Shown: positions 26,356 through 35,060 of the stretch, in pieces
Layout: each line of letters opens with the position of its first letter
Position numbering within the stretch: the stretch's first letter is position 1
DNA from: Microvirga flocculans ATCC BAA-817
Lineage (GTDB): Bacteria; Pseudomonadota; Alphaproteobacteria; Rhizobiales; Beijerinckiaceae
DNA: 64,000 bases
Direction: 5' to 3'
NCBI RefSeq assembly: GCF_000518665.1
Contig: NZ_JAEA01000007.1
Location: 1-64,000, forward strand
Made by a program: the position numbers and the translations under genes
The notes under the pieces: model-generated
What the model was told of the DNA's origin: nothing
What the model saw: the letters and a program-made list of their open reading frames with translations, nothing else
Database searches by the model: none

Positions 26356-27522
26356 ATGAAATCGAAGGTAAATCTCAAGGTTCTGATGGCTGCCGGTGTC
26401 ATGGGACTCGGCGCCTCTCATGGCGCGCTTGCACAGGATACGATCAAGATCGGCTCGGTCCTCTCGGTCACCGGTCCGTCATCGTTCCTGGGGGAGCCCG
26501 AGGACAAGACGCTTCGGATCTACGTGGACAAGATCAATGCTGCCGGCGGTGTTGGCGGCAAGAAGATCGAGCTTGTGATTTACGACGATGGCGGCGATGC
26601 CAACAAGGCGCGCACCTTTGCAACGCGCCTCATCGAGGATGACGAAGTGATTGCCATGGTCGGCGGCACGACGACCGGTTCTACCATGGCGATGATCCCC
26701 GTTTTCGAGGATGCCAAGATTCCGTTTATTTCCCTCGCGGGCGCCATCGAAGTGATCGATCCCGTGCGAAAGTTCGTCTTCAAGACGCCGCATACGGACA
26801 AGATGGCCTGCGAAAAGATTTTCGAGGATCTCAAGAAGCGCAATCTCACCAAGATCGGCATGATCTCTGGAACGGATGGCTTCGGGGCTTCCATGCGGGC
26901 GCAATGCGTCAAGGTTGCGCCGAACTACGGAATGCAGATTCTCATCGACGAGAGCTATGGCCCGCGCGATAGCGACATGACGGCTCAGCTCACGAAGATC
27001 AAGAACACGGCCGGCGTTCAGGCCGTGGTCAATCCGGGATTCGGTCAAGGCCCAGCCATCGTGACGCGTAACTATGCGCAGCTCGGCATGACCAACATCC
27101 CATTCTACCAGAGCCACGGGGTTGCCTCGAAGAGCTTCATCGATCTGGCCGGTGCAGCCGCCGAAGGCGTCAGGCTGCCCGCCGCGGCGCTCCTCGTCGG
27201 GGACAAGCTGCCGGAGAACGATCCGCAGAAGAAGGTGGTCACGGATTACAAGCAGGCCTATGAGAGCGCTACCAAGCAGCCTGTCTCGACCTTCGGAGGG
27301 CACGCTTATGACGGCCTCTTCCTTCTGGTCGAGGCCATGAAGCGGGCAAACTCCACCGACCCGCAGAAGATCCGTGATGAGATCGAAAAGACCAAAGGCT
27401 TCGTCGGTACCGGCGGCATCGTCAACATGTCCGCCACCGATCACCTCGGCCTCGACCTCTCTGCCTTCCGCATGCTGGAAATCAAGGGAGGCGATTGGAA
27501 TCTGGTGGCCTCAGGCAGCTGA
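26356..27522 (+). CDS. livK: Liv-type ABC transporter substrate-binding protein
   Basis: A periplasmic binding protein of the branched-chain amino acid/aromatic acid (HAAT) family, 388 residues. The signal peptide is MKSKVNLKVLMAAGVMGLG with cleavage after GALA; the mature protein begins QDTIKIGSVLSVTGPSSFLG, a standard type I binding-protein opening. AGGAGGA precedes the start. It heads a livKHMGF operon that diverges from paaG; the shared regulated region suggests the cargo is phenylacetate or a related aromatic acid rather than leucine. That substrate is an inference. Confidence 0.92.
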   Translation: MKSKVNLKVLMAAGVMGLGASHGALAQDTIKIGSVLSVTGPSSFLGEPEDKTLRIYVDKINAAGGVGGKKIELVIYDDGGDANKARTFATRLIEDDEVIAMVGGTTTGSTMAMIPVFEDAKIPFISLAGAIEVIDPVRKFVFKTPHTDKMACEKIFEDLKKRNLTKIGMISGTDGFGASMRAQCVKVAPNYGMQILIDESYGPRDSDMTAQLTKIKNTAGVQAVVNPGFGQGPAIVTRNYAQLGMTNIPFYQSHGVASKSFIDLAGAAAEGVRLPAAALLVGDKLPENDPQKKVVTDYKQAYESATKQPVSTFGGHAYDGLFLLVEAMKRANSTDPQKIRDEIEKTKGFVGTGGIVNMSATDHLGLDLSAFRMLEIKGGDWNLVASGS

Positions 27523-27538
27523 TCCTCGTTTGTCACCG

Positions 27539-27569
27539 GCCGGACGGAGGCGCGCTGTCTTCGTCCGGC
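27539..27569 (+). other. Intercistronic stem-loop after livK
   Basis: GCCGGACG (27539-27546) pairs with CGTCCGGC (27562-27569) with a 15-base loop and no T run. Such hairpins between a binding-protein gene and its permease genes commonly stabilise the upstream mRNA and raise binding-protein output. Confidence 0.65.
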
Positions 27570-27594
27570 ATTCTGAAAATCGTGAGACAGGATC

Positions 27595-28467
27595 ATGGCC
27601 GAGTTCCTCCAGTTTCTCATCTCCGGTTTGACGGTGGGGGCCGTTTATGCGCTGGTCGCCCTTGGCTTCACCCTGATCTACAACGCATCCGGTGTGGTGA
27701 ACTTCGCCCAGGGCGAGTTCGTCATGCTGGGGGGGATGGTCACGGTATTCGCAGTGTCCCTCGGCTTGCCTCTTCCGCTGGCCGCACTCCTTGCCATCGG
27801 CATCGCTGTGGTGATTGGGCTTCTTCTGCACCGTCTTGCCATCGAGCCGGCGCGAGGGGCATCGGCTGTCACGCTCATCATCATCACGATCGGGGCGTCG
27901 ATTTTTCTTCGAGGTCTCGCGGCCGTCGTTTTCGACAAGCAATTCCACAAGCTCCCGGCCTTCACGGGCGAGGCGCCGGTGGATATCCTGGGCGCTGCCG
28001 TTCAGCCGCAAAGCTTCTGGGTTCTCGGCGGCGCCGCAATCGTCGTCCTTGCGCTCTATGTCTTTCTTGAGCACACCATCATTGGAAAAGCCGTTTTGGC
28101 AACAGCTGCGAACCGTTTGGCGGCCCGTCTTGTCGGCATCAACACCACGACCATCATGGCGCTCGCGTTCGGCGGTTCTGCCGCCATTGGCGCGATTGCC
28201 GGCATTCTCGTGACGCCGATCACGCTCACGAGTTATGACGCCGGAACGCTGCTGGCCTTGAAGGGCTTTGCCGCTGCTATGCTGGGCGGCATGGGCAACC
28301 CTATCGGCGCTGTGGTCGGCGGACTCCTCCTGGGCCTGCTGGAGGCCTTTGGCGCAGGCTATCTGAGTTCTACCTACAAGGATGCCTTTGCCTTTTTGGT
28401 CATTCTCGTTGTCCTGTTCGCCGCTCCTCAAGGGCTGTTCGGACGCCGCGTTGTGGAGAGGGTGTGA
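27595..28467 (+). CDS. livH: Liv-type ABC transporter permease LivH
   Basis: An inner-membrane permease of 290 residues with about eight hydrophobic segments. Family motifs: GLTVGAVYALVALGFTLIYN at the start and NFAQGEFVMLGG, plus ALKGFAAAMLGGMGNPIGAVVGG, the LivH coupling segment. The stop (TGA, 28465-28467) lies two bases before the livM start. Confidence 0.94.
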   Translation: MAEFLQFLISGLTVGAVYALVALGFTLIYNASGVVNFAQGEFVMLGGMVTVFAVSLGLPLPLAALLAIGIAVVIGLLLHRLAIEPARGASAVTLIIITIGASIFLRGLAAVVFDKQFHKLPAFTGEAPVDILGAAVQPQSFWVLGGAAIVVLALYVFLEHTIIGKAVLATAANRLAARLVGINTTTIMALAFGGSAAIGAIAGILVTPITLTSYDAGTLLALKGFAAAMLGGMGNPIGAVVGGLLLGLLEAFGAGYLSSTYKDAFAFLVILVVLFAAPQGLFGRRVVERV

Positions 28468-28469
28468 TC

Positions 28470-29417
28470 ATGCGAGCCCTCATCAGCCAACGACTCATCA
28501 TCCTTGCCGTTCTGGCCTTGGTGATAGCCGTTCTCCCGTTCGTGTTCCCGTCGAGCTATTATTTCCGCGTGGCATCCCTGGTCTGGGTGTCGGCTCTGGC
28601 CGCTATAGGTCTCAACATCCTGATGGGGCAGGCGGGACAGGTCAGTCTCGGTCATGCGGCCTTCTTCGGCATCGGTGCATATGCCGTCGCCATTGGGCCT
28701 GCGCATTTCGGCATCCCGTCCTGGGCGGCGCTCCTCCTCGGTGCCGTGCTCTCGGCGGTCCTGGCTTATCTCGTCGGGCGACCGATTCTGCGACTGAAGG
28801 GACATTACCTCGCCATTGCGACCCTAGGTCTTGGAGTTCTCATGGCACTCGTCATCACGACGGAAAGCGGTTGGACGGGCGGCCCGGACGGTATGCCTGT
28901 CGAAAGGCTGTCCCTGTTCGGCTGGCGTGTGAGCGGGTCCTATACGTGGTATTGGGTGACAGGCGGGCTTCTTCTTCTCGGGACCTGGATCGCGCTCAAC
29001 CTCGACGACACGCCGACGGGACGGGCCTTCCGCGCTCTGCATGACAGCGAGGTGGCGGCGCAGGTGGTGGGCGTCGATGTCGCGCGCTTCAAGCTGCAGG
29101 CCTTCGTGATTGCGGCTGTCTATGCCTCTTTCGCGGGCTCGGCGCTGGCCTTCATGAACGGCTTCATCAATCCGGATCAGGCCGGTTTCATCCACTCCGT
29201 GGAACTCGTCACCATCGTGGTTCTCGGCGGCCTGGGATCTGTCGTCGGCAGCATCGTCGGTGCCGCCGTTCTGGTGACGCTGCCGCAGGCGCTGACGGTT
29301 TTTCATGAATATGAGCACCTTCTTCTGGGTCTCATTATCATCGTCTCCATGATCTTCATGCGGAACGGGATCGTGCCGAGCCTTTCGGCTCTCCTTTCTC
29401 AGAGGGGGCGCTCATGA
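28470..29417 (+). CDS. livM: Liv-type ABC transporter permease LivM
   Basis: The second permease, 315 residues, about nine hydrophobic segments. GLNILMGQAGQVSLGHAAFFGIGAY near residue 45 and LGGLGSVVGSIVGAAVL are the LivM signatures; a soluble loop (SEVAAQVVGVDVARFK) contains the coupling region. ATG 28470 is chosen over a GTG at 28464 because GGAGAGGG is better spaced. Its stop overlaps the livG start (ATGA). Confidence 0.94.
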   Translation: MRALISQRLIILAVLALVIAVLPFVFPSSYYFRVASLVWVSALAAIGLNILMGQAGQVSLGHAAFFGIGAYAVAIGPAHFGIPSWAALLLGAVLSAVLAYLVGRPILRLKGHYLAIATLGLGVLMALVITTESGWTGGPDGMPVERLSLFGWRVSGSYTWYWVTGGLLLLGTWIALNLDDTPTGRAFRALHDSEVAAQVVGVDVARFKLQAFVIAAVYASFAGSALAFMNGFINPDQAGFIHSVELVTIVVLGGLGSVVGSIVGAAVLVTLPQALTVFHEYEHLLLGLIIIVSMIFMRNGIVPSLSALLSQRGRS

Positions 29418-30196
29418 CCATCCTCAAGGCAACGGATGTCGGGATCTCCTTCGGTGGCGTGAAGGCGGTCGATGGAGTGAGCTTCTCAGTGAGCCCCGGT
29501 CAGATACTGTCGATCATCGGTCCGAACGGGGCCGGTAAAACCACGCTTTTCAACATTGTCTCCGGCGTCTACACGGCAAGCCGCGGCACAATCCATCTTT
29601 CCGGAGAGAACGTGACGGGACTTGCTCCTCACAAGCTTGCAGAACGAGGACTGTCCCGGACTTTCCAGAATCTGCAGATCTTTCAACGCATGACGGCCTG
29701 CGAGAACGTCATGGTCGGGCGCCACCTGCGTGAGAAGTGCAGCCTCGTGCCTGCCTTGTTCAGAACGCCATCCGTCACTCGCCAGAACCGGGAAACGAGG
29801 GCCGCCGCTCTCGATCTTCTTGCCGAAGTTGGCTTGAAGAATGTCGCGGATCTGCCGGCCGGGTCTCTGCCTTACGGCGCCTGCAAACGTCTTGAGATTG
29901 CCCGCGCACTGGCTGCCGAGCCGCGCGTGCTTCTTCTGGACGAGCCTGCGGCCGGCTGCAATCCGGTCGAAACAGAAGAAATCGATCACTTGATCCGGCA
30001 GGTTGCCGACAGAGGCGTCGCCGTCGTTCTGGTCGAGCATGACATGAAGCTTGTCATGAGGATCTCGGACAGGATCCTGGTTCTCGAGCGAGGAAGGCCG
30101 CTTTCCGAGGGAACGCCGCAAGAGGTGCGCGATGATCCAAAAGTCCTTGAGGCTTATTTGGGACAGCACGGCGCCAGGGAGGCCGCACGTGCTTGA
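29414..30196 (+). CDS. livG: Liv-type ABC transporter ATPase LivG
   Basis: A 260-residue ATPase. Walker A GPNGAGKTT is near residue 37, Walker B VLLLDEPAAGCNP near 175, and the H-loop VEHDMKLVM follows. The signature region reads LPYGACKRLEIARALA, where the more usual form is LPYGxQRRLEIARAL; Ala-Cys-Lys replaces the glutamine region, a mild deviation. The C-terminal extension (EAYLGQHG) is typical of LivG. It overlaps livF by eight bases. Confidence 0.94.
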   Translation: MTILKATDVGISFGGVKAVDGVSFSVSPGQILSIIGPNGAGKTTLFNIVSGVYTASRGTIHLSGENVTGLAPHKLAERGLSRTFQNLQIFQRMTACENVMVGRHLREKCSLVPALFRTPSVTRQNRETRAAALDLLAEVGLKNVADLPAGSLPYGACKRLEIARALAAEPRVLLLDEPAAGCNPVETEEIDHLIRQVADRGVAVVLVEHDMKLVMRISDRILVLERGRPLSEGTPQEVRDDPKVLEAYLGQHGAREAARA

Positions 30197-30890
30197 GGTG
30201 AGAGATCTGCGCAGTGCCTATGGCCGCATCGAGGTGCTCAAGGGTGTGACCCTCGATGTCAGCGCGGGCGAAGTCGTGGCGCTCGTCGGATCGAACGGTG
30301 CAGGAAAGACGACGCTTCTGCGGGCCCTTTCAGGTGTCCAGCCGGTCACGGGCGGCGAGATACGTTTCAAAGGGCAGCGCATCGACCGGCTTCCTCCGCA
30401 TCAGAGAGTGGAGCTTGGCATTACGCAATCGCCAGAAGGCCGGCAGGTCTTCGGGCCGCTGACCGTCGAGGATAATTTGCGCCTCGGCGCCTACAGGCGA
30501 CGCGACAAGGATATCAGCCATGACCGCGACCGCGTCTTTGCGATGTTCCCGATCCTGGCCGAGAAACGACATCTCCTTGCCGGCGGCTTGTCGGGAGGGC
30601 AGCAGCAAATGCTGGCCATCGGAAGGGCGCTGATGGGACGGCCCAAGCTCCTGCTTCTCGATGAGCCGTCGCTAGGATTGTCGCCGCTGCTCGTCGATCA
30701 GATCCTGGACGCGATCGTGTCGCTCAGGAAAGGTAGCATGACGGTGCTTCTGGTCGAGCAGAATGCCAGTGCCGCGCTGGCGATTGCCGATCGCGGCTAT
30801 GTCCTTGAAACCGGCAAGGTCGCTCATAGCGGGACGGGTCAGGCCTTACTCGCCGACCCACAGGTAAAAGCCGCTTATCTCGGCATCTAA
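30189..30890 (+). CDS. livF: Liv-type ABC transporter ATPase LivF
   Basis: The second ATPase, 233 residues. It starts at GTG 30189 (MLEVRDLRSAYG), overlapping the livG stop and preceded by GGGAGG. Walker A GSNGAGKTT, signature LSGGQQQMLAIGRALM, Walker B LLLLDEPSLGLSP and the LivF C-terminus (VKAAYLGI) are all present. Its stop overlaps the convergent DUF2783 stop by four bases. Confidence 0.94.
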   Translation: MLEVRDLRSAYGRIEVLKGVTLDVSAGEVVALVGSNGAGKTTLLRALSGVQPVTGGEIRFKGQRIDRLPPHQRVELGITQSPEGRQVFGPLTVEDNLRLGAYRRRDKDISHDRDRVFAMFPILAEKRHLLAGGLSGGQQQMLAIGRALMGRPKLLLLDEPSLGLSPLLVDQILDAIVSLRKGSMTVLLVEQNASAALAIADRGYVLETGKVAHSGTGQALLADPQVKAAYLGI

Positions 30891-31123
30891 TCGTTACTCT
30901 TCAATCGGGAGGGGTCCGGGATCGTCTGCTCCATGCTCTGCTTCCCCAAGCCGAGCGCTTCCTGCAATACGGCGAGGTCCCCGATATGGTTGGCCAGGAT
31001 CAGTACGACGCGGCTGTTAAGGGCAGCGCTTTTCTGGTCCGATAATCCGCGATGTGCCTCGATCAGCGCGCGATAGGCGCGATCCGGATCGGAAAACCGG
31101 TTCTCGACGATCAATGCGGTCAT
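30887..31123 (-). CDS. DUF2783-family small protein
   Basis: A 78-residue helical protein (MTALIVENRFSDPDRAYRA, then EAHRGLSDQKSAALNSRVVLILANHIGD) fitting DUF2783, a family found beside FAD-dependent aromatic monooxygenases. Function unknown. Its ATG overlaps the monooxygenase stop (ATGA), so the two are almost certainly translated together, suggesting an accessory subunit. Confidence 0.8.
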   Translation of the reverse strand: MTALIVENRFSDPDRAYRALIEAHRGLSDQKSAALNSRVVLILANHIGDLAVLQEALGLGKQSMEQTIPDPSRLKSND

Positions 31124-32724
31124 GCGTGTTCTCCGTCGAACCCCTTCAGGCGGCGTGAAGCTTTCTCGATTGCTGCAGGATCGGCAGAGCGCCAGCGAGC
31201 GGCAAGATGCTGGTCGGGTCGCACGAGGTAGGTGCTCCCAGGTTTCGCATCGAAGCGCTGCATGAAGAACCCATGCTCGTCGCGAAGGTCTTCGCCGATG
31301 ACAAGAACACGCGATCCTTGCGGGACAGTGCCGCCATTTTGCACATGCAGGATGGTTTCCTCTCCACCCAACGCTTCCAGAAGCCAGATCGGCTGTCCAT
31401 TGCGTTGAAGCATGGGAGCGTCTGGGAGCGGCGCGCCTGGACGCAGCCCGCTTGACCATTGGTCGCGATCCGGGGTCGAGAGAGGCGTTTCATATGTGGA
31501 CGGCGTGGACAGCCGTCCCGAATTGACCATGCGCTGGGCGAAAGGCGCATGGCGCGCGAGGGCAAGAACGGAGTCTCTGAAACGCAATTCCTGCGCGGAG
31601 CGCGGCGCAATGAAGTCGGTCGAACGGGTCGAATGGCCGATATTCTCGTCCGCTGCCGCCGAGCGTTCGAGGTCGTAGGTGTCGATCAGGCTCCCAGGAG
31701 CATCGCCCTTCATCACGAGGGCGAGCTTCCAAGCTAGGTTCTCGGCATCCTGAATTCCGGAATTCGCGCCCCGAGCGCCGAACGGCGAGACCTGATGGGC
31801 GGCGTCACCGACGAAGATGACGCGGCCATGCACGAAGCGCTCAAGGCGGCGGCACTGGAAGGTGTAGACGGAAACCCATTCGAGCGAAAAGTCCTCATGC
31901 CCCAGCATCTGCCGTAGCCGCGGGATCACCCGCTCAGGGCTCTGCTCGGCCTTTGCATCCGCTTCGGGGCCGAGCTGGAGATCGATCCGCCAGACATCGT
32001 CTGGCTGCTTGTGCAGAAGAGCAGAATGGCCTTCATGGAATGGAGGATCGAACCAGAACCAGCGCTCGGGCGGAAACGCGCCCTTCATTTTGACATCTGC
32101 AATCAGGAAACGGTCTTCAAAGACCTCCCCGCGGAATGCGAGGCCGAGCATGTCGCGGATGGCGGAGCGTGCGCCGTCTGCGGCAACGACCCAGTCGGCA
32201 TCGAGATCGTAAGCCCCCTCCGGCGTTTCGACCGTGAGCGTCACGCCATCGTTGCGACGCCTCAGGCCGATCACCTTATTGCGCCAGCGCAGGTCGAGAT
32301 TGGACAGTTCCGCGGCTCGTTTCACGAGCGCGTGCTCGAGGTAATACTGCTGGAGGTTGATGAAGGCGGGCATCTTGTGCCCGTCCTCGGGCAGAAGGTC
32401 GAAGGCATAGAGCAGGTCGTTTCGCTGGAAAACCTTGCCGATCTTCCAGGTCACGCCTTTCTGGAGGCAGGGCGCAGCAACGCCGAGTCGATCGAGAATC
32501 TCGAGAGTTCTCTTGGAATAGCAGATGCCGCGAGATCCTTCTCCTATCCGATCCGCATCGTCGAGCAGTACCACAGGCACGCCCCGCTGGGCGAGATCGA
32601 TGGCTGTGCAAAGGCCGATAGGTCCCGCGCCGACGACAATGACAGGGTGCCGAACCGGCGATGGGCAATCCTGATCGGGACTTCGGCGATAGCCGAATTG
32701 GTAAAGAACCTTGCGAGTGTTCAT
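31120..32724 (-). CDS. FAD-dependent aromatic monooxygenase (MhpA/PheA-like)
   Basis: A 534-residue flavoprotein hydroxylase of the FAD_binding_3 family. The FAD Rossmann motif is VIVVGAGPIGLCTAIDLAQRG (about residues 28-48), and the second FAD contact GDAAHQVSPFGARGANSGIQ precedes NLAWKLALV. The DG segment (WVVAADGARSAIRDMLG) is clear. The C-terminal thioredoxin-like domain is typical of larger members such as 3-(3-hydroxyphenyl)propionate hydroxylase. The substrate cannot be assigned; the neighbouring paa genes hint at an aromatic acid. ATG 32724 is preferred to 32751, with GGGAAGAG upstream. Confidence 0.88.
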   Translation of the reverse strand: MNTRKVLYQFGYRRSPDQDCPSPVRHPVIVVGAGPIGLCTAIDLAQRGVPVVLLDDADRIGEGSRGICYSKRTLEILDRLGVAAPCLQKGVTWKIGKVFQRNDLLYAFDLLPEDGHKMPAFINLQQYYLEHALVKRAAELSNLDLRWRNKVIGLRRRNDGVTLTVETPEGAYDLDADWVVAADGARSAIRDMLGLAFRGEVFEDRFLIADVKMKGAFPPERWFWFDPPFHEGHSALLHKQPDDVWRIDLQLGPEADAKAEQSPERVIPRLRQMLGHEDFSLEWVSVYTFQCRRLERFVHGRVIFVGDAAHQVSPFGARGANSGIQDAENLAWKLALVMKGDAPGSLIDTYDLERSAAADENIGHSTRSTDFIAPRSAQELRFRDSVLALARHAPFAQRMVNSGRLSTPSTYETPLSTPDRDQWSSGLRPGAPLPDAPMLQRNGQPIWLLEALGGEETILHVQNGGTVPQGSRVLVIGEDLRDEHGFFMQRFDAKPGSTYLVRPDQHLAARWRSADPAAIEKASRRLKGFDGEHA

Positions 32725-33045
32725 GGCGTATCTCTTCCCGTCTCGCTCCAATGCTCTTGCGGAGGGGAGGCGAGCCTCCGAGTATAGAGCGCAAATTCGC
32801 TGCTCATCCTCACAGCAGAGCCGCTGCCTTATACTTGCGTACGGATCTATAGCCTCGCGGCGAGAGGCGTCAGCGTGAAACGAGCGCGCTTCTGGAGCAC
32901 AGGTTAGTCACGATCCCATAAGCGTCAAGCTGGTGGAATGAGGATAATCCCGATATCGTGCGAAAGGTGCATATGAAATTTGCGAGAGCCAGGTGGCGTT
33001 GGCCTTTCGGATGACGACCGGAGTCGGTGAACGAGAAAAATCACC
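32725..33045. other. Intergenic region upstream of the monooxygenase
   Basis: No gene is supported here. It contains a 14-bp palindrome, GGAGGC-GA-GCCTCC (32766-32779), 42 bases upstream of the monooxygenase start, which could be a hairpin or operator in its leader. I see no convincing terminator for the tonB operon that ends at 33046. Confidence 0.5.
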
Positions 33046-33903
33046 CTAACGCAGATTGAAGCGCAGCGGGACCGTGAGGGTAAATTGCTGCTGAGGCAAG
33101 CTCTCCGGCGCCGCAGGAAGGAGAGAGCCGGGGCTTGCTGTCGCGAGGGCGGCCTCATCGAGTGCGGGGTGGCCTGCGCTGCGAACGATCGATGCGCTGA
33201 TGATCCGGCCCGAACGATCCATCGCGAACCGCAGGGTTGCAATACCTTCAATGTTGCGGCTCTTGGCTACCTCTGGATAACGCAGGCGTTTGCGCAGGGC
33301 AGCTGCAAGGCTTGCCACATAACGATTAAGCACGGTCGGATCCGCGGAGGCCGCTGCGCCTCCCGTATTCTCCCGCGAGGATGATGTCTGACCCTGACGC
33401 GGGTTCGAGGCAGGTCTTGGCTCTGCAACGGCCTGGGGAGGAGGAGGCTTGCGCTCCCTGATTTTCAGGGGGGCATGCATTTCAGCCTTTCGCGTCGTCT
33501 TTTCTTCTGGAGGCCTGGCAGCGATCTCCTCGGGAGGCGGAATGGCGCTTGCAGCCTGCGGATCGAGCGGTGCCGATGCTTCAACAGGTTCGGGAGACGC
33601 GGTCGCTTCATCCGGATGATCCTCCATAGCCTCTTCCGGAACCTGCGCGTCGATGGTCTTCGCCTCCGGAGGCGCATCTTCGGACATGGCCGCCGATACA
33701 AAAGCCGGCGCAATGGACGCGATTTCCTCGATGGCAGGAGCCAGATCGACAGAGATCTCCTGCTCTCCGGGAGGGCGTGCCGCGTCGCGCGGGGGCCAGA
33801 CGACCAGGAGAGCCAGAACCGCACTGTGCATCACGAGCGCTGTCAGAAAGGCGGTGGCTCGCCGGTTTGGCTCCTGTATTGATCGCAAGCTCTGAGCGGG
33901 CAT
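33046..33903 (-). CDS. tonB: TonB-family energy transducer
   Basis: A 285-residue periplasm-spanning protein that passes proton-motive energy from ExbBD to outer-membrane receptors. One N-terminal membrane anchor (FLTALVMHSAVLALLVVW), a long Pro/Glu/Ala-rich spacer (PPEEIAARPPEEKTTRK), then the C-terminal TonB fold (RYPEVAKSRNIEGIATLRF, then VPLRF). The order exbB-exbD-tonB, with 15 bases after exbD, and the absence of tolA/tolB support TonB rather than TolA. No receptor gene lies in the window. Confidence 0.9.
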   Translation of the reverse strand: MPAQSLRSIQEPNRRATAFLTALVMHSAVLALLVVWPPRDAARPPGEQEISVDLAPAIEEIASIAPAFVSAAMSEDAPPEAKTIDAQVPEEAMEDHPDEATASPEPVEASAPLDPQAASAIPPPEEIAARPPEEKTTRKAEMHAPLKIRERKPPPPQAVAEPRPASNPRQGQTSSSRENTGGAAASADPTVLNRYVASLAAALRKRLRYPEVAKSRNIEGIATLRFAMDRSGRIISASIVRSAGHPALDEAALATASPGSLLPAAPESLPQQQFTLTVPLRFNLR

Positions 33904-33918
33904 GACCTGACAGGCATT

Positions 33919-34365
33919 CTATCGGGCAGAAGGCCCGCTCGGGGCCTGCGCAATCAACGACACTTTTGTAAAGCCAGCCGCGCTGATCAACCCCATGATC
34001 TCCACGATGCGCCCATAGGGCACGGCCTTATCCCCTCTCACCAGAACGATCTGGTTGGGGTCGACGCTTGCAAGCTGTCGCAGGCGCGGCATCAGGGCGT
34101 CCGGATGAAGAGGCTCCTTGTCCAGAAATGGTTGGCCCATTTCATCGATGCTGATCACGACCGGGTTCTTTGGTTGGGATACTTTCGGTGCCGCCGTCTT
34201 TGGCAGCTGGAGGGGCACGCCGACGGTCATGAGGGGCGCCGCCACCATAAATATGATGAGCAGCACCAGCATCACGTCGACAAGGGGGGTGATGTTGATT
34301 TCAGAAAGCGGAGGGGCGCCGAGCTCGTCTTCGGAAACCGGCGACTGGAGCGGATTCATTCCCAT
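33919..34365 (-). CDS. exbD: ExbD biopolymer transport protein
   Basis: A 148-residue single-pass inner-membrane protein. The proton-path segment is ITPLVDVMLVLLIIFMVAAP with the essential Asp. The periplasmic domain follows (VVISIDEMGQPFLDKEPL; VLVRGDKAVPYG). Its start codon overlaps the exbB stop (TAATG). TolR is the alternative family name, but the tonB partner favours ExbD. Confidence 0.92.
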   Translation of the reverse strand: MGMNPLQSPVSEDELGAPPLSEINITPLVDVMLVLLIIFMVAAPLMTVGVPLQLPKTAAPKVSQPKNPVVISIDEMGQPFLDKEPLHPDALMPRLRQLASVDPNQIVLVRGDKAVPYGRIVEIMGLISAAGFTKVSLIAQAPSGPSAR

Positions 34366-35051
34366 TATTCCGCAGCCTCGGCTCGAAGGTAATGGTTGCG
34401 ATCACGAGCCAAATGATCCCCAAGCATCATGATCCCACCGATGAAAGACTGCTGCAGGCGACCTAAGTCGGTCGTGAGCTTGTTGTAGGCGATCACGGCG
34501 GGAATGGCGGCCACAAGCCCGATGGCCGTCGCGAAGAGCGCCTCGGCGATGCCGGGAGCGACGACTGAGAGACTCGTGTCCTGGCTCGCCGCGATTGCGG
34601 AGAACGAATTCATGATCCCCCATACGGTCCCGAGCAGACCGATGAATGGCGCCGCCGAGCCGACGGTGGCCAGAAACGGCAATCCCGTTTGAAGATGACG
34701 CATATCGTAGGAAAGCGCTAAGCGCATGGCGCGCTCGATCCGCTCACGCCTCTCCATACGGCTCTCGGACGGATCCTGGTCACGCCACGCTCCGTATCCG
34801 GCGGCAACGATCCTTCCCGCAAGGTTCGAAGCTTCTGCGGTGAGCCTTTCGCCGTTTCGCGCCGCGGTCTCGAAGGCGTGGGTCTGACGCCGGATCATCC
34901 GGAAGCGGAGAAGCTTTTCGATGATGATCGTCCAGCAGGCGAGCGATGCCAGAGCAAGCACGATCATGACGCTTTTGACAATGGGGTCCGCCTGCAGGAA
35001 CAGGCTCAGAAAGGACAGATCGTGCGGTGTTGCACTAACGGCGTTATTCAT
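34365..35051 (-). CDS. exbB: ExbB/TolQ-family proton channel
   Basis: The multi-spanning motor subunit, 228 residues. Three hydrophobic segments: near residues 26-46 (VKSVMIVLALASLACW), about 130-150 (TVGSAAPFIGLLGTVWGIM, the family signature) and about 165-190 (GIAEALFATAIGLVAAIPAV). It forms a stator-like complex with ExbD and drives TonB. It is second in the operon, 9 bases after an exported protein gene. Confidence 0.92.
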   Translation of the reverse strand: MNNAVSATPHDLSFLSLFLQADPIVKSVMIVLALASLACWTIIIEKLLRFRMIRRQTHAFETAARNGERLTAEASNLAGRIVAAGYGAWRDQDPSESRMERRERIERAMRLALSYDMRHLQTGLPFLATVGSAAPFIGLLGTVWGIMNSFSAIAASQDTSLSVVAPGIAEALFATAIGLVAAIPAVIAYNKLTTDLGRLQQSFIGGIMMLGDHLARDRNHYLRAEAAE

Positions 35052-35060
35052 GATTGCATC

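Noticed and set aside
32766..32779. GGAGGC-GA-GCCTCC as a firm operator
   Set aside because: A two-base loop and GC-only stem could arise by chance in this composition; mentioned only as part of the intergenic description.
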